Assembly: GCA_016125005.1 (NCBI GenBank)
Contig: WGMQ01000004.1
Span: 124,001-188,000 of the forward strand
Length of the DNA: 64,000 nt
Origin: a bacterium
GTDB lineage: Bacteria; Sumerlaeota; Sumerlaeia; SLMS01
Direction: 5' to 3'
The notes below the pieces were generated by a model. It did not search any database, was not told the origin of the DNA, and saw nothing but the letters and a program-made list of their open reading frames with translations. The translations under genes and the position numbers were made by a program. This document shows positions 1 through 9,513 of the stretch, piece by piece. Each line of letters starts with the position of its first letter. Position 1 is the stretch's first letter.

Positions 1-515
1 GCTTCCACGTCGGGCTGATCCTCGTCGAGCTTTAGCGAGGCTTCCCATGCCTTGACCGCCTCGCGGTGATCATCGCGCAGCATGTGGGCGGCCCCGAGGA
101 GGTTAAGCGCCTCAATGTACTCAGAGTCCATGGCGAGGGCCTCGTCGAGTGTGGCGAGGACTTCCTCGTGGAGGACGGCCGCTTCGGCGCTGGAATCCCA
201 GGCGCCGCCGGAGAGCACCTCCTCGCACAGGAGGCGGAAGGTGGCGTGTGCCTTGTAGAAATAGACCACGGGCTCGTCGGCGAAGCGATCAATGACGCGG
301 CGCCAGAGGCGCACGGCTTTGCGGAATTCGCCCCGGTCACAAAGTTCTTCTGATTCCTCGACGAGCGCGGCGATTTCCTCGAGGACTTCGTCACTCGAGG
401 TTTCCTCGGCTTCTTCTTCAGATTCGTCCTCGTCGTCCTCTTCGGCGTCCGACTCGAATCCGTCCTCCTCCCAGTGTTCTTCCTGCTGCTCGTCGTCTTC
501 TTCGTAGCGTGGCAT
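1..515 (-). CDS. TPR-repeat protein with acidic N-terminus (3' end outside window)
   Basis: The reading frame opens at an ATG and runs off the left edge after about 171 codons, so the C-terminus is missing. The first 45 or so residues are almost all Asp, Glu and Gln, giving a strongly acidic, probably disordered tail. From about residue 50 helices follow with tetratricopeptide-like spacing (a stretch around ALNLLGAAHMLRDDHREAVK is a good TPR unit), suggesting a protein-protein interaction scaffold. There is no signal peptide, so a cytoplasmic location is likely. The gene lies 61 bases downstream of the next minus-strand gene's stop and may share its transcript. I infer no specific partner. 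Confidence 0.7.
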   Translation of the reverse strand, partial: MPRYEEDDEQQEEHWEEDGFESDAEEDDEDESEEEAEETSSDEVLEEIAALVEESEELCDRGEFRKAVRLWRRVIDRFADEPVVYFYKAHATFRLLCEEVLSGGAWDSSAEAAVLHEEVLATLDEALAMDSEYIEALNLLGAAHMLRDDHREAVKAWEASLKLDEDQPDVE

Positions 516-576
516 GATTGTTCAGGGCTTCCTTGTGCGGTTCGGAAGGGGAATGCGGACTGCGGAGTATGAAGGG

Positions 577-2121
577 TTACTGCTTGGACGGTCCGCGGAG
601 GGTACCGTCCTCGTTCAGGATGTCGTAGGGGGTCAGATCGTAGTCGGTGACGACGATGTTGGCCCCGCGGACAGTCTGGGTTGGGACGTTGTCGGGCGCA
701 TAGAGTTCATAGCGAACGCCGGCGATGACGGTAACTTCGCCTTCGTAACGCCGGTTCCACTCACGGACGTACTCCATGACGGCGTCGAGCTGGCTGCCTC
801 GCCATTCCTGATAGGAGCGACGGGCGCTTTCGCGCGAATCGAGCTGGTCGAGCAGGTCGCTGACGAACTTTGTCTGGAAGGCCTCGTAGTTGCGGAGGGC
901 TTCCAAATACTGGTTGTAGGTAACCTTGGTCTGTTCGTCCATCTGCTTGGGATCGAACACGACCTTGCCCTGACTGCCTGGGCGGGTGTCGGCGAGGGGG
1001 TTGAAGTCCGCCAGTTGATCGTCGAGGGAGCGGTTTTCGTTGTAGATATTGTCGGGGCGTTGCGGACGTGCGCCGCCGCCATCCTTGCCACCACCGGCGT
1101 CATCAGCGAATCCGGCACCGCCGCCAGCAGCCGCCTCTGTTCCGCCGTCGGTCGCGTCGCCGGGGAAGCTGATGTTCACGCTCTCGGCATCAAACTCGGC
1201 GCCAACCAGCACGATGGTTTCACAGTACTTGCGCCAAAGTTGCACCTGATACGCGTAGGCGTTCCATTGGACCCAATCGTCGAGATTATCGAGGCCAGCC
1301 TGGTAGCCGGGGAGTTCGCCACGGGTTCCGAGGTCTCGATAGAAATCAGTGATGGTGCGGTCGAAGGCCTCCGCCTCTTCGCGGGTCATGCTCTTGCGAA
1401 CGACGGTACGAATGCCGTCGGCGCGGCGCGCTTCCATGAAGCGGAACTGGAAGAGCTTGGCGACGCCGCCACCCTCACTGTTGGCATCAGCAGCAGGGGT
1501 GTCGCCGAGGGCGAAGGGGTTTGATGAGGTCGCTGCCGCGGGGGCGAGTCCGAAGGGATCACTCGGCATGGGAGAGCCGGAGGCCACATCGGGGGTTGCA
1601 GGCGCCGGGGCAGCGGAACCGAAAGGATTGTCGCCGGCGGGGGGTGGAGCACCGAACGGCATGTCACCGCCCGGGGGCGGGGCGGGGGCCGCGGCGAAGG
1701 GATCCGCCACAGCGGAGCCGCCGCCAAAGCTGGGTGCGAATGGGTCGGGAGAGGCGGGCGGGGCCGCGGCAGGCGGTGCACCGAAAGGATCGGAACCGGG
1801 GCTGCTGGGGGCACCGCTAAAGGGATCGGCCACGGTACCTGCCGCGGGGGCGGGGGCGGCAGCAAACGGGTCCGCGGCTGCAGGTGGCGGAGCGTTGGAG
1901 GCAGAGAACGGGTCAGCAGGAGCGCCACCAGGGGCAGGGGCGGCGGAGAAAGGATCAGCAGCAGCGGGCGCTTCGTAGGGGTTGCCTGAAGCCAGGAACG
2001 GGTCGCTAGGAGCCGCCTCGGCGGCGGGCGCAAAAGGATCGGCCGCTTGTTGGGCGATCGCAGAAACGCTCCACCCAAGGGCGAGCGTCAATAGGCCGAT
2101 CTGACGAGCGTTTCGTAGCAT
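577..2121 (-). CDS. Exported DPF/NPF-repeat protein, Pro/Ala-rich
   Basis: The start was chosen at the ATG with a GGGAGGA ribosome site about 7 bases upstream and an immediate signal peptide (basic LRNAR, then a hydrophobic stretch ending AIAQQ); the frame extends further upstream without such support. Mature residues about 25-225 are Pro/Ala/Gly-rich with about ten DPF motifs, two NPF and one MPF, spaced 10-20 residues apart. The C-terminal 280 residues look folded (rich in W, Y and R/E helices, with a central Gly-rich patch) but I recognise no family. The product is probably periplasmic or surface-associated. It shares its repeat style with the protein at 32387-34162. Function unknown; the DPF segment may be a flexible multivalent linker. 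Confidence 0.8.
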   Translation of the reverse strand: MLRNARQIGLLTLALGWSVSAIAQQAADPFAPAAEAAPSDPFLASGNPYEAPAAADPFSAAPAPGGAPADPFSASNAPPPAAADPFAAAPAPAAGTVADPFSGAPSSPGSDPFGAPPAAAPPASPDPFAPSFGGGSAVADPFAAAPAPPPGGDMPFGAPPPAGDNPFGSAAPAPATPDVASGSPMPSDPFGLAPAAATSSNPFALGDTPAADANSEGGGVAKLFQFRFMEARRADGIRTVVRKSMTREEAEAFDRTITDFYRDLGTRGELPGYQAGLDNLDDWVQWNAYAYQVQLWRKYCETIVLVGAEFDAESVNISFPGDATDGGTEAAAGGGAGFADDAGGGKDGGGARPQRPDNIYNENRSLDDQLADFNPLADTRPGSQGKVVFDPKQMDEQTKVTYNQYLEALRNYEAFQTKFVSDLLDQLDSRESARRSYQEWRGSQLDAVMEYVREWNRRYEGEVTVIAGVRYELYAPDNVPTQTVRGANIVVTDYDLTPYDILNEDGTLRGPSKQ

Positions 2122-2211
2122 CCGGGTCCTCCCGCGGCAAATAGCTTTCCCAGCCTGTCGGTCGACTGTTTGACGCGGACGCCAAGATTCGCAAGCGGAT
2201 TCTCCCCGCAA

Positions 2212-5200
2212 TTACCACTCAACAGGGGCTGTTGCTGCCTGGGGGCCGATTCGCAGGCCGCGCTTCCAACGCTCCAGATTATCGGGGAAATCGGGTGATG
2301 TCGGCTCGCCGAAGGGAGCGTCCTTCCATGAAAAACTTTCGCATACAAATAGTCGGGCGCGGCGCGTGGCGATAAGCGCCGATTGGCCGTCGGCGGAAAA
2401 GCCACCACCCACAAGCGCGTCGTTGGGATCCTCGAGACGGAAGACGGTCATGATCTCGCGCCCCGATTCGGCAAGCCAGAGCTTGGCGGACTGATCCATG
2501 GATACGGTGAGTATACGGCTTCCGTCGCGGCTGAAGCTGGCGCACATGACGTTTAGTGCGTGACCCGTCAGCGTGGAGACCAACCGCCCGCTGTCGGAAT
2601 CCCACACGCGGGCCGTTTCGTCGGACGAGGCACTGACGATGCGCTTCCCGTCGGGGGACCAGTTGACACCCACGACCGGTCGCTGGCGGTCGTGGGCTCT
2701 CTCCAGCAACCAGCGGGACTTGAGGTCGGAGGCGGTCACCAACTCGATGATTCCCTTCTGCCAACCAAGCACCAGACGGGTGCCGTCGGGGCTGAAGGCG
2801 AGGCTCCAGAGGGCGCCGCGGGGGGTGGCAGGGGTGATGGAAGCGGTCAAATTCCAAGTATCGGTGGTGTAGAGTTGGAGGCTGCCATCGACCAGACCTA
2901 GTGCGACCATGCTGCCGTCGGGCGAGACGGCGGCATTGAAGACACGGGCCTCGGCCAAAGGGGTAGGCTGGCCGGCGGGCTTGAGGGCGGTGACATGGGG
3001 AGCAGACCTGTCAGGGTCGAATTCAAGTCGCCAAGTTCCGTCTGGTGCGTAGATCGAGTAATAGCCGTCGACCAAGTAGTGTTCCTGGCCGTGCGAGAGC
3101 AGGTGGCGGCCGCCGTCGGCCTGCCAGACCAGGTCGTGCTCGAGCCAAATGCTGCTGCGATCGAAAGGATAGCTGACCGTGCGCAGGCGATCAGGAACGG
3201 TGTTCAGGTCGAAATCGGGAGGAGGAGTGATGATCTCGGCCGGGCCCAGGTTGCGAGAACCCCAGAGCCGAACTTCATTGTAGGAAGTGCTAACCAGGAG
3301 GGATCCGTCGGGAGAGTAGGCCAGCTTGTCCATTTGCTTGGGGCCTTGCTGGCTGGCGATGTGGCGACCGGTTTGACTGTCCCAAAGGTGCAGGACGCCG
3401 CTGGCCGTGGCGGTGGCGATGTTGATGCCGTCGGGCGAATAGACGGCGTGGCGAACAGCCTCCTGCGCGTCAGGGAGTTCAAACAGCATCGTGCCCGTTG
3501 CCACGTCAAAGACACGGGCCTTTTGGTCCGAGGCGGTGGTGACCAGGTGCCTTCCGTCGGGGCTGAAGCGGACTGAGTAGAGGGAGCCTTGATGCCCCTC
3601 GAAGCGACGGATCAGCGATCCGGTGGCCGAGTCAAGCAGCAGGCCGTCCCCAGCCCGCGACGTGACGGCGGCCACGAAGGAGCCATCGGGGGAGAAAACG
3701 GCATCGTAGGTGGGCTTATCGGGAGTGGTTCGCCATACGCGGCTCCCGTCGTCCACGTTCCAGCAGGTCACCGTATTGTCGGTTCCCGTAGTCACGAACC
3801 GTTTGCCGTCGGGCGAAAAACCGCCGCCGCGCATGGTGCGGAGCGACCCGATGGAGGGCGCCATCTCGACGGCGCGGACTGTTTCTCCTGTCCTGAAATC
3901 GACGAGGACGGCGCGACCATCAAAGGAGGTGACCAGAAGCAAGTCGCCCGTGGGATTGAACTCGATACACCAGGCAGCCTTCAGGCCCGTTTCAAGAACT
4001 CGCTCGAGGCGAAGCGTTTCGGTGTCCCAGATGCGCAGCCGGCCACCCAACCCACCGGTAACCAGCGCCTTGCCGTCGGGGCTCCAGGCGGAGTGGAACT
4101 GCGCCTCTCCCGCGGCGACGGTCCCGCGGAGGAGAACGGCGTCCTCCCGTGAGGTCTGGGCCAGCAGGTATCCCCATTCCCAGCCACGCAGCTGGAGGGG
4201 GATGCCGCGCTGGAGCATCTCCATGACCTTCTCAAAGCGTTGATCGCGGAGGTACGCGGCGGCGAAACCGATGCCGGAGTAATACTGCTCGATCTCGGCG
4301 CGTGCCCGGGACTCGCGGGCTTCCTTCTCGCTCTTGCGAGCGGCAGCTTCGCTGGTTTCTGCCTCCACGCGCCGACGCTCTGACTCCGTGCGCTGGTGGA
4401 CAGCAACCAATCCGAAGACGGCACTGAGTATCGACAGAGCGACCACACCCGCCAGGGCGGCTTTGCGCTGACGGTTGCGCAGGCTGCGGTGCCGTTCAGC
4501 CTGCTGCACCTGGCCGAGAAGGACTTCGCGACCGTCGGCGGCATCGAGCAACTCCGCTTCGACGCGGGCAAGCATCAGGTCGCCGTTCCGAAGAGCTGCC
4601 TGGGCGTAGGAGCGACGAATCCGGGCCCGGAGGGGGCCGACGGCGGGGTTTTTCATCCAGAGGGCCTGGGCTTTGGCAAGTCGACTGAGGAGCCCGGCGA
4701 ACTGTTCATAGTCTGCGGACCGTCCCTCGATGGCGGCGGCCACCTGGTCGGTAATCGCGGTGCTCTCGGCGCGGGAACTGGCTCCCGCGAGGTAGGCACG
4801 AAGCCCGTCCACAAACTGCGCGGCGGTCAATCGCTGGCTGGGTTCCGCGACACCGATGGTCCCATCGATGAGCGCCCGGAGATCGGATGGGAGGGGCCGA
4901 TCGCCGATGGCTTGCTCGATCGGGGTCGAGTGTCCGGCGGCGACTCGGGCAAAGACCTCCCGGGCATTCGTTCCCGTGTGGGGAGGAGCACCGGTAAGCA
5001 ACATGTATAGACAGGAACCCAGCAGGTAGCAATCGGTCCAGGGACCCAACCCACTGTTGGATCGGGATGCCTGCTCTGGGGCCATGAAGGCGGGGGTACC
5101 GGCGGGATTGGTCGCCCAGTCGATGGTCGCCGCCATGGGCGCGTCGGCCGGTCGCCATGCCAAGGGCAGCACCGAGGGATCGACGCTGACAGCCAATCCC

Positions 5201-6132
5201 CAATCCATGAGCAGCACCTCGCCGAAGTCGCCCACCATGACCTGCGAAGGTTTGATGTCGCGATGGACGATACCGCGGGAATGGGCGAAGCGGATGGCCT
5301 GGGCCACCTGGATCATGATGGGAATGTGTGCCGCCAGGAAATCCTCGGGGGAGAGCTTTCGAAAATCCTCGGTGATGAGGACATCCCAACCGGTGCCGAT
5401 GGCGCGCTTCATGGCGATCACCGGTTTGCCCTGTGAATCTATCGCCAAGTCGTAGATTGGGATGATGTTGGGATGTTCGAGGAACGCCGCCGCATAGGCT
5501 TCCTGACGGAATGCCAGAAGCATCTCAAAGTCATCCCCCACCGAGCCTTGGGAGGTGCGGTCGTGCAGTCGCTTGATGGCGATCGTGCGGCCGAGGCTGA
5601 CCTGCTCGGCCTCCCAGACGGTACCGAATCCTCCTTCTCCGATGATGCGAATCGGACGATAGAAGGCATCGGCGTTTTGCGCGGGCCCGCGGGAGAAGAA
5701 ACCAGTGTCGGAGCTTGGCCGCGCCTGATCTGCACCGGGCTCCGTGTCGCGTGGGGCGTCGGGCTGCCGTGGCGCAGTCTCATACAGCGAGGCCGCCGGA
5801 TCGGTGGGGGCACGGCGCGGGGCGAGCGTCACGGTCTCGGCATCGCGGAGGTCGTGGCGGGGGCGCTTCCCCTGCTCCTGCTGCTCCTTCTGGAGCTTCT
5901 TCTTTCTGACGAGTAGGGTCTGCTGGGCCCATTCCCGCTTCGCATCGTCCTCACTTCCGATCCCGGGGATCGAGGAGTCGAGCAGGCTTTGCAGTTTGTC
6001 CTTCACATAGTGATCACCGCGCTTCGCGGGACCAACGCCACGAATCGACGCAAGCGGGTCAGAGGGAAGATCGCTCGGATACTCGAAGCTGATTTCCTTG
6101 GGCTTCTTGGATTCGGGGGAGGATTCGCTCAC
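2212..6132 (-). CDS. Membrane Ser/Thr protein kinase with WD40 repeats
   Basis: A 1306-residue Hanks-type kinase with a sensor-like WD40 region. The kinase domain spans about residues 158-450: glycine loop GEGGFG at 165-170, ATP-binding Lys187 (AIKRL), catalytic HRD at 290-292, DWG at 310-312 in place of DFG, and MAPEQ at 350-354. A single membrane helix lies at about 558-580, followed by a charged coiled coil (580-615). From about 670 to the end some 13 WD40-like repeats carry the recurring phrase SPDG, enough for two beta-propellers. The propellers are probably outside the cytoplasmic membrane, though topology is inferred. The start is GTG with only a weak GAGAG upstream. Substrates are unknown. 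Confidence 0.93.
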   Translation of the reverse strand: MSESSPESKKPKEISFEYPSDLPSDPLASIRGVGPAKRGDHYVKDKLQSLLDSSIPGIGSEDDAKREWAQQTLLVRKKKLQKEQQEQGKRPRHDLRDAETVTLAPRRAPTDPAASLYETAPRQPDAPRDTEPGADQARPSSDTGFFSRGPAQNADAFYRPIRIIGEGGFGTVWEAEQVSLGRTIAIKRLHDRTSQGSVGDDFEMLLAFRQEAYAAAFLEHPNIIPIYDLAIDSQGKPVIAMKRAIGTGWDVLITEDFRKLSPEDFLAAHIPIMIQVAQAIRFAHSRGIVHRDIKPSQVMVGDFGEVLLMDWGLAVSVDPSVLPLAWRPADAPMAATIDWATNPAGTPAFMAPEQASRSNSGLGPWTDCYLLGSCLYMLLTGAPPHTGTNAREVFARVAAGHSTPIEQAIGDRPLPSDLRALIDGTIGVAEPSQRLTAAQFVDGLRAYLAGASSRAESTAITDQVAAAIEGRSADYEQFAGLLSRLAKAQALWMKNPAVGPLRARIRRSYAQAALRNGDLMLARVEAELLDAADGREVLLGQVQQAERHRSLRNRQRKAALAGVVALSILSAVFGLVAVHQRTESERRRVEAETSEAAARKSEKEARESRARAEIEQYYSGIGFAAAYLRDQRFEKVMEMLQRGIPLQLRGWEWGYLLAQTSREDAVLLRGTVAAGEAQFHSAWSPDGKALVTGGLGGRLRIWDTETLRLERVLETGLKAAWCIEFNPTGDLLLVTSFDGRAVLVDFRTGETVRAVEMAPSIGSLRTMRGGGFSPDGKRFVTTGTDNTVTCWNVDDGSRVWRTTPDKPTYDAVFSPDGSFVAAVTSRAGDGLLLDSATGSLIRRFEGHQGSLYSVRFSPDGRHLVTTASDQKARVFDVATGTMLFELPDAQEAVRHAVYSPDGINIATATASGVLHLWDSQTGRHIASQQGPKQMDKLAYSPDGSLLVSTSYNEVRLWGSRNLGPAEIITPPPDFDLNTVPDRLRTVSYPFDRSSIWLEHDLVWQADGGRHLLSHGQEHYLVDGYYSIYAPDGTWRLEFDPDRSAPHVTALKPAGQPTPLAEARVFNAAVSPDGSMVALGLVDGSLQLYTTDTWNLTASITPATPRGALWSLAFSPDGTRLVLGWQKGIIELVTASDLKSRWLLERAHDRQRPVVGVNWSPDGKRIVSASSDETARVWDSDSGRLVSTLTGHALNVMCASFSRDGSRILTVSMDQSAKLWLAESGREIMTVFRLEDPNDALVGGGFSADGQSALIATRRARLFVCESFSWKDAPFGEPTSPDFPDNLERWKRGLRIGPQAATAPVEW

Positions 6133-6242
6133 GAAACTCTCGCCATTGGGGTGACCGGCCGGTTCACCCTGATTGGCTTGGCCAGTGGTTGCAAGCGGGA
6201 CCGTTTATTCCAAAGCATTCACTCGCAATATTGGTGTATTGC

Positions 6243-7487
6243 CTAGGCCAATACGCCGGGTAGTTGCCACTCCTTGTCGAGCACCAGCTTCGGGTCTGTG
6301 CCGAGCCAGCGCTGCAGAACCTCGGCGTAGACGGCCCGGAAATCCTGGGTGTGCTTGAGATCGCCTTCGTCGAGGTCGGTGAGGCTGGCGGCGGTCCCGT
6401 GGATGCCCGGCTTGATCCCGGCGCCCAGCATGAACATGGGGCCTGCGGTGCCGTGGTCGGTGCCGCGACTGGCGTTCTCTTCCACACGCCGCCCGAATTC
6501 GGAGAAACAGAGGATCTGAACTCGGTCCGCCACGCCGATGGCCTTCAGGTCGGCGTTGAATGCCGCGGCGGCTTCGGTGAATTGCCGGAGCAGGTTGGCG
6601 TGCTGGTTCAGTTGATTAGAGTGCGTGTCGAACCCGGACATGGACGTATAGTAGATGCGGGTGGGGAGCCCGCCTGCGATCAGGGTGGCGACCGTGCGAA
6701 GCTGGGTGGAGAGGCGCGAGTTGGGGTACTCGACCGGCTTGCGGTTCGTCGCGGAGGCGCGAAGCACGCGGTCGGAGCTGGCCATGGCCGTGGCCGTCAC
6801 ATGACGAAGGAAGTCGATGGTGCGATGTTCGCCGTGATCTTCGGCCGTGTGATTCACCGCATTGAAGGCCTCACGCGTGGCGCGCCCCTGACCGGCCCAG
6901 CCGAAGTTCTTCGGCTCGTCGAAGCTCACGCCCATGCCGCGGGCGCTGGCGAAGGACTGGGGCATCTCCCGTCCGATGTTGACGCCCGCCAGCGGGTTGG
7001 GCGTCCCGGCGCAGGCGTTATCGAAGTAACGACCGATCCATCCCGTCTTGGAGTAACGATCGGCGTCGGTGCCCGTGTGCCAGATCTCCATCGAGCGGAA
7101 GTGGGAGCGGTTGGGGTTCGGATAGCCGACACCTTGGAGGATCGACAGCTCGCCCTTGTCGAAGAGATCCTTGAAGGCCGTCATGCCCCCGTTGAGCGCG
7201 ACGTCGTCGCTCAGGCGGTGCATGTCCTTCTTCTCGACCGCGATGTTCTTTCGCAGGCGATAGTAGCTGTCGTCGCCGTGCGGGATGACGGCGTTGAGCC
7301 CGTCATTGCCGCCGCCGAGCTGGATCACCACCAGGATGCGGTCGTCCTTGAAGCCGGGTGTGATGCCCTTGGCCTGCTGGGCCATCACCGTCTCGGTGAG
7401 GAACGACGGCAGGGAAGCGGCGAGGCCCGCGACAGCCAGCGATTGAAGGAATCCGCGGCGCGAGAAGATCAGAGTATCGGGGAGCAT
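6243..7487 (-). CDS. DUF1501 family exported protein (Tat signal)
   Basis: This 414-residue protein starts with a twin-arginine signal (SRRGFLQ at residues 9-15, then a hydrophobic stretch ending VMAQQ), so export in folded form by Tat is expected. Conserved DUF1501 features include VIQLGGGNDGLN near residue 55, NRSHFRSMEIWHTG near 125, and GTDHGTAGPMFMLG near the C-terminus; the fold is alkaline phosphatase/sulfatase-like. An AGAGGA ribosome site sits 8 bases before the ATG. It is encoded 28 bases downstream of the DUF1800 gene, its usual partner. Length is normal for the family. The biochemical role of the pair is not established. Confidence 0.93.
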   Translation of the reverse strand: MLPDTLIFSRRGFLQSLAVAGLAASLPSFLTETVMAQQAKGITPGFKDDRILVVIQLGGGNDGLNAVIPHGDDSYYRLRKNIAVEKKDMHRLSDDVALNGGMTAFKDLFDKGELSILQGVGYPNPNRSHFRSMEIWHTGTDADRYSKTGWIGRYFDNACAGTPNPLAGVNIGREMPQSFASARGMGVSFDEPKNFGWAGQGRATREAFNAVNHTAEDHGEHRTIDFLRHVTATAMASSDRVLRASATNRKPVEYPNSRLSTQLRTVATLIAGGLPTRIYYTSMSGFDTHSNQLNQHANLLRQFTEAAAAFNADLKAIGVADRVQILCFSEFGRRVEENASRGTDHGTAGPMFMLGAGIKPGIHGTAASLTDLDEGDLKHTQDFRAVYAEVLQRWLGTDPKLVLDKEWQLPGVLA

Positions 7488-7515
7488 GATCGGTGTCCTC
7501 TTGATGGATGGCTGG

Positions 7516-9186
7516 TCAGCAGAGCTGGTACTCGGCCATGGAGAGCGCGAGCTGGATGAAGGCGGGGCCGTTGTTGCGGATCGTGGTCTCGGTGAGCGGC
7601 TCGTCGAGCGAGCGCTCCGCCAGCACGGAGGCCAGCGTGCGGTATTGCTGCTCGTCGAGCGTCCGACCGAACAGGCGCGTCGAAAGGCCGAGGACCGCTT
7701 CCTTTACGGGACGCCCCTGGAAGGGTTGGAAGAGCGGCTCAAGTTGAACGAGGAGCTTCGACATGGCGGTGGAGGGCTTCTTGGGGGCCTTGGCGGCAGT
7801 CTTCTTTGCCGGGGAGGACTCGGCCCGTTTCTGACGGGCTTCTGCCAAGCGGCGTTGCAGGGCCTCGCGTCGCTCGGGGCCTGGCTTGCCCTGTTGCTGG
7901 AAGGCGGGTGCCATCATGGTGTCGCCGCCCGTCATCGAATCATCGCTCATCATCCCGCCGTCGCCGACCATGGAGTCGAGACGCGCTTCCGGTTCGATAT
8001 TGGGGCGCCGACCGAGTGCCAGATAGACGGGGATGTTGTAGCGGGCGAGGGCCGTGTTGGAGTTGATCCAGGCGCGGTTGCCGTCCCAGCCCTTGACGTT
8101 CGGCGGATAGAAGAGGTCCTGGCCCAGAGCGCGCATCGCCAGCGTGAGCAGGGAACCACGCGGCGTGTCGACACCGAGGTGATCCTGCAGCGAGACGATG
8201 TACTGAGCCGGGGACTTGACGAGGCCCTGCATGGCCCGGTCGGAGTAGAACTCCTTCGAGAGGAAGATGGTCCGAAGCAGCGGCTTGAGTTCGTAGTCCC
8301 CCTCGCGGAAGAGCGCCGCCACCTCATCGATCAGCGCGTCATCGGGGTTCTCGTAGACCAGATACTCCCAAAGCTTGCGCGAAATGAAGTGGGCCGTGGC
8401 GGGCTGCTCCATGATGATGTTGATGACGTCCGCCCCGTCGAACTTTCCGGTGCGTCCCAGGAAAGTCTTCTCGCCAAAGTCGTGGTCCTTCTCAACGAAG
8501 GTAAAGTTGCCGTTGCGATGGGTGTAACCGGTGAAGGCGCGGGCGGCTTCCTTGATGTCCTCTTCTGTGTAGTTGCCGATCCCCATCGTGAAGAGCTCCA
8601 TGAGCTCGCGGGCCCAGTTCTCGTTGGGGTGCCCCTTCTTGTTTCGATTGTTGTCTAGGTACTCGAGCATGGCCGGTGACTTGCCGACCTCGAAGACCAG
8701 GTCGCGAAAGTTGCCGGTGGCGGTGTCGCGAAAGACCTTGTTGAGCTGGTAGTTGAACTCGGGTTCCTTGACCTTCTCGGCGCTGACGGCAAAGTGTCCG
8801 TGCCAGAAGAGCGTCATCTTCTCCTGCAGCGGACGTGTGGTCTTGGCCATGCGCTCCAGCCACCAGGTCTTCATCTTCTCCACGTCTTCGCGCTGCTTGC
8901 GCTGAAGCTCTCGAAAGGCCATCTGCCGTTCCTCGGCAGGGGCGTCCTTGAGCTCGCGGCGGCGGGCGGCGATCACTTCCCGGTCGGTGAACCAGTCGGG
9001 CTCGGTGAAGGGATCCGGGTAGCCTTCGTAGTCCACCATGAGGGCAACAGCGGCACCGGCCCCCAGCGAGGAAAGCTTGTCGAGCGCCGAAACCGGCATG
9101 CCGAAACCGGCGCGATTGAGCAGATGTCTCGCCTGATCGCGGGTCCACGGGGACTTGGGATCGATCAACTCCAGCCGACGTGCCAT
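7516..9186 (-). CDS. DUF1800 family protein
   Basis: The start is the ATG at MARRLEL, 8 bases after AGGAGA; upstream in-frame codons lack a ribosome site. Family features run in order: RDQARHLLNRAGFGM (residues about 14-28), MTLFWHGHFA (about 135), NENWARELMELFTMG (about 195) and NVKGWDGNRAWIN (about 370). Length is about 556 residues. A Lys/Ala-rich segment between about 440 and 490 is probably a linker. No obvious signal peptide is seen, unusual for a partner of an exported DUF1501 protein; it may be co-exported with the Tat substrate. It is the first gene of a two-gene operon with DUF1501. Enzymatic role unknown. Confidence 0.92.
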   Translation of the reverse strand: MARRLELIDPKSPWTRDQARHLLNRAGFGMPVSALDKLSSLGAGAAVALMVDYEGYPDPFTEPDWFTDREVIAARRRELKDAPAEERQMAFRELQRKQREDVEKMKTWWLERMAKTTRPLQEKMTLFWHGHFAVSAEKVKEPEFNYQLNKVFRDTATGNFRDLVFEVGKSPAMLEYLDNNRNKKGHPNENWARELMELFTMGIGNYTEEDIKEAARAFTGYTHRNGNFTFVEKDHDFGEKTFLGRTGKFDGADVINIIMEQPATAHFISRKLWEYLVYENPDDALIDEVAALFREGDYELKPLLRTIFLSKEFYSDRAMQGLVKSPAQYIVSLQDHLGVDTPRGSLLTLAMRALGQDLFYPPNVKGWDGNRAWINSNTALARYNIPVYLALGRRPNIEPEARLDSMVGDGGMMSDDSMTGGDTMMAPAFQQQGKPGPERREALQRRLAEARQKRAESSPAKKTAAKAPKKPSTAMSKLLVQLEPLFQPFQGRPVKEAVLGLSTRLFGRTLDEQQYRTLASVLAERSLDEPLTETTIRNNGPAFIQLALSMAEYQLC

Positions 9187-9349
9187 GGTGACTTCTCCTA
9201 GAGAACAGGATGCTGCCTCCCTACTTCCAGCAAAGTCAGCGCCGTCACACTGCCTACAGGAAAAACTCAAGTAAACCAGTATTTCAGAGACAAACGCGCG
9301 TTACCTGCGTCGGCGGGGGTGTACCATATGGTGCGGTTCCGAACGACAG

Positions 9350-9449
9350 GGTAAACAATCCGTGCGCAGGTGATTCTTGCGCCCTTTCGCGGGCGAGACG
9401 CCCGCGCTACCTTGGGGTGAACCATCGGTGCACAGGTGAGTCTTGCGCC
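9350..9449. repeat. Two diverged 34-bp direct repeats with a perfect hairpin between
   Basis: The 327-base divergent intergenic region between the DUF1800 and M32 genes holds no gene. It contains two 34-base copies (9350-9383 and 9416-9449, about 29 of 34 bases identical) at a 66-base period, both ending TCTTGCGCC. A partial third copy may lie near 9318-9340. Between them is a perfect 8-bp stem with a 3-base loop (CGCGGGCG-AGA-CGCCCGCG, 9388-9406). It resembles dispersed intergenic palindromes of GC-rich genomes; function unknown. Promoters for both flanking genes must lie here, but I see no convincing consensus. Confidence 0.6.
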
Positions 9450-9513
9450 GCACCCTGCGGGGGGCTTCATCTGAGGCGGAACCATCACCTCCCCCCCTCA
9501 ATGCGATACCACC

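Noticed and set aside
2212..6132. DWG instead of DFG as a sign of a dead kinase
   Set aside because: Lys187 and HRD are present, and DWG is frequent in bacterial kinases of this type.
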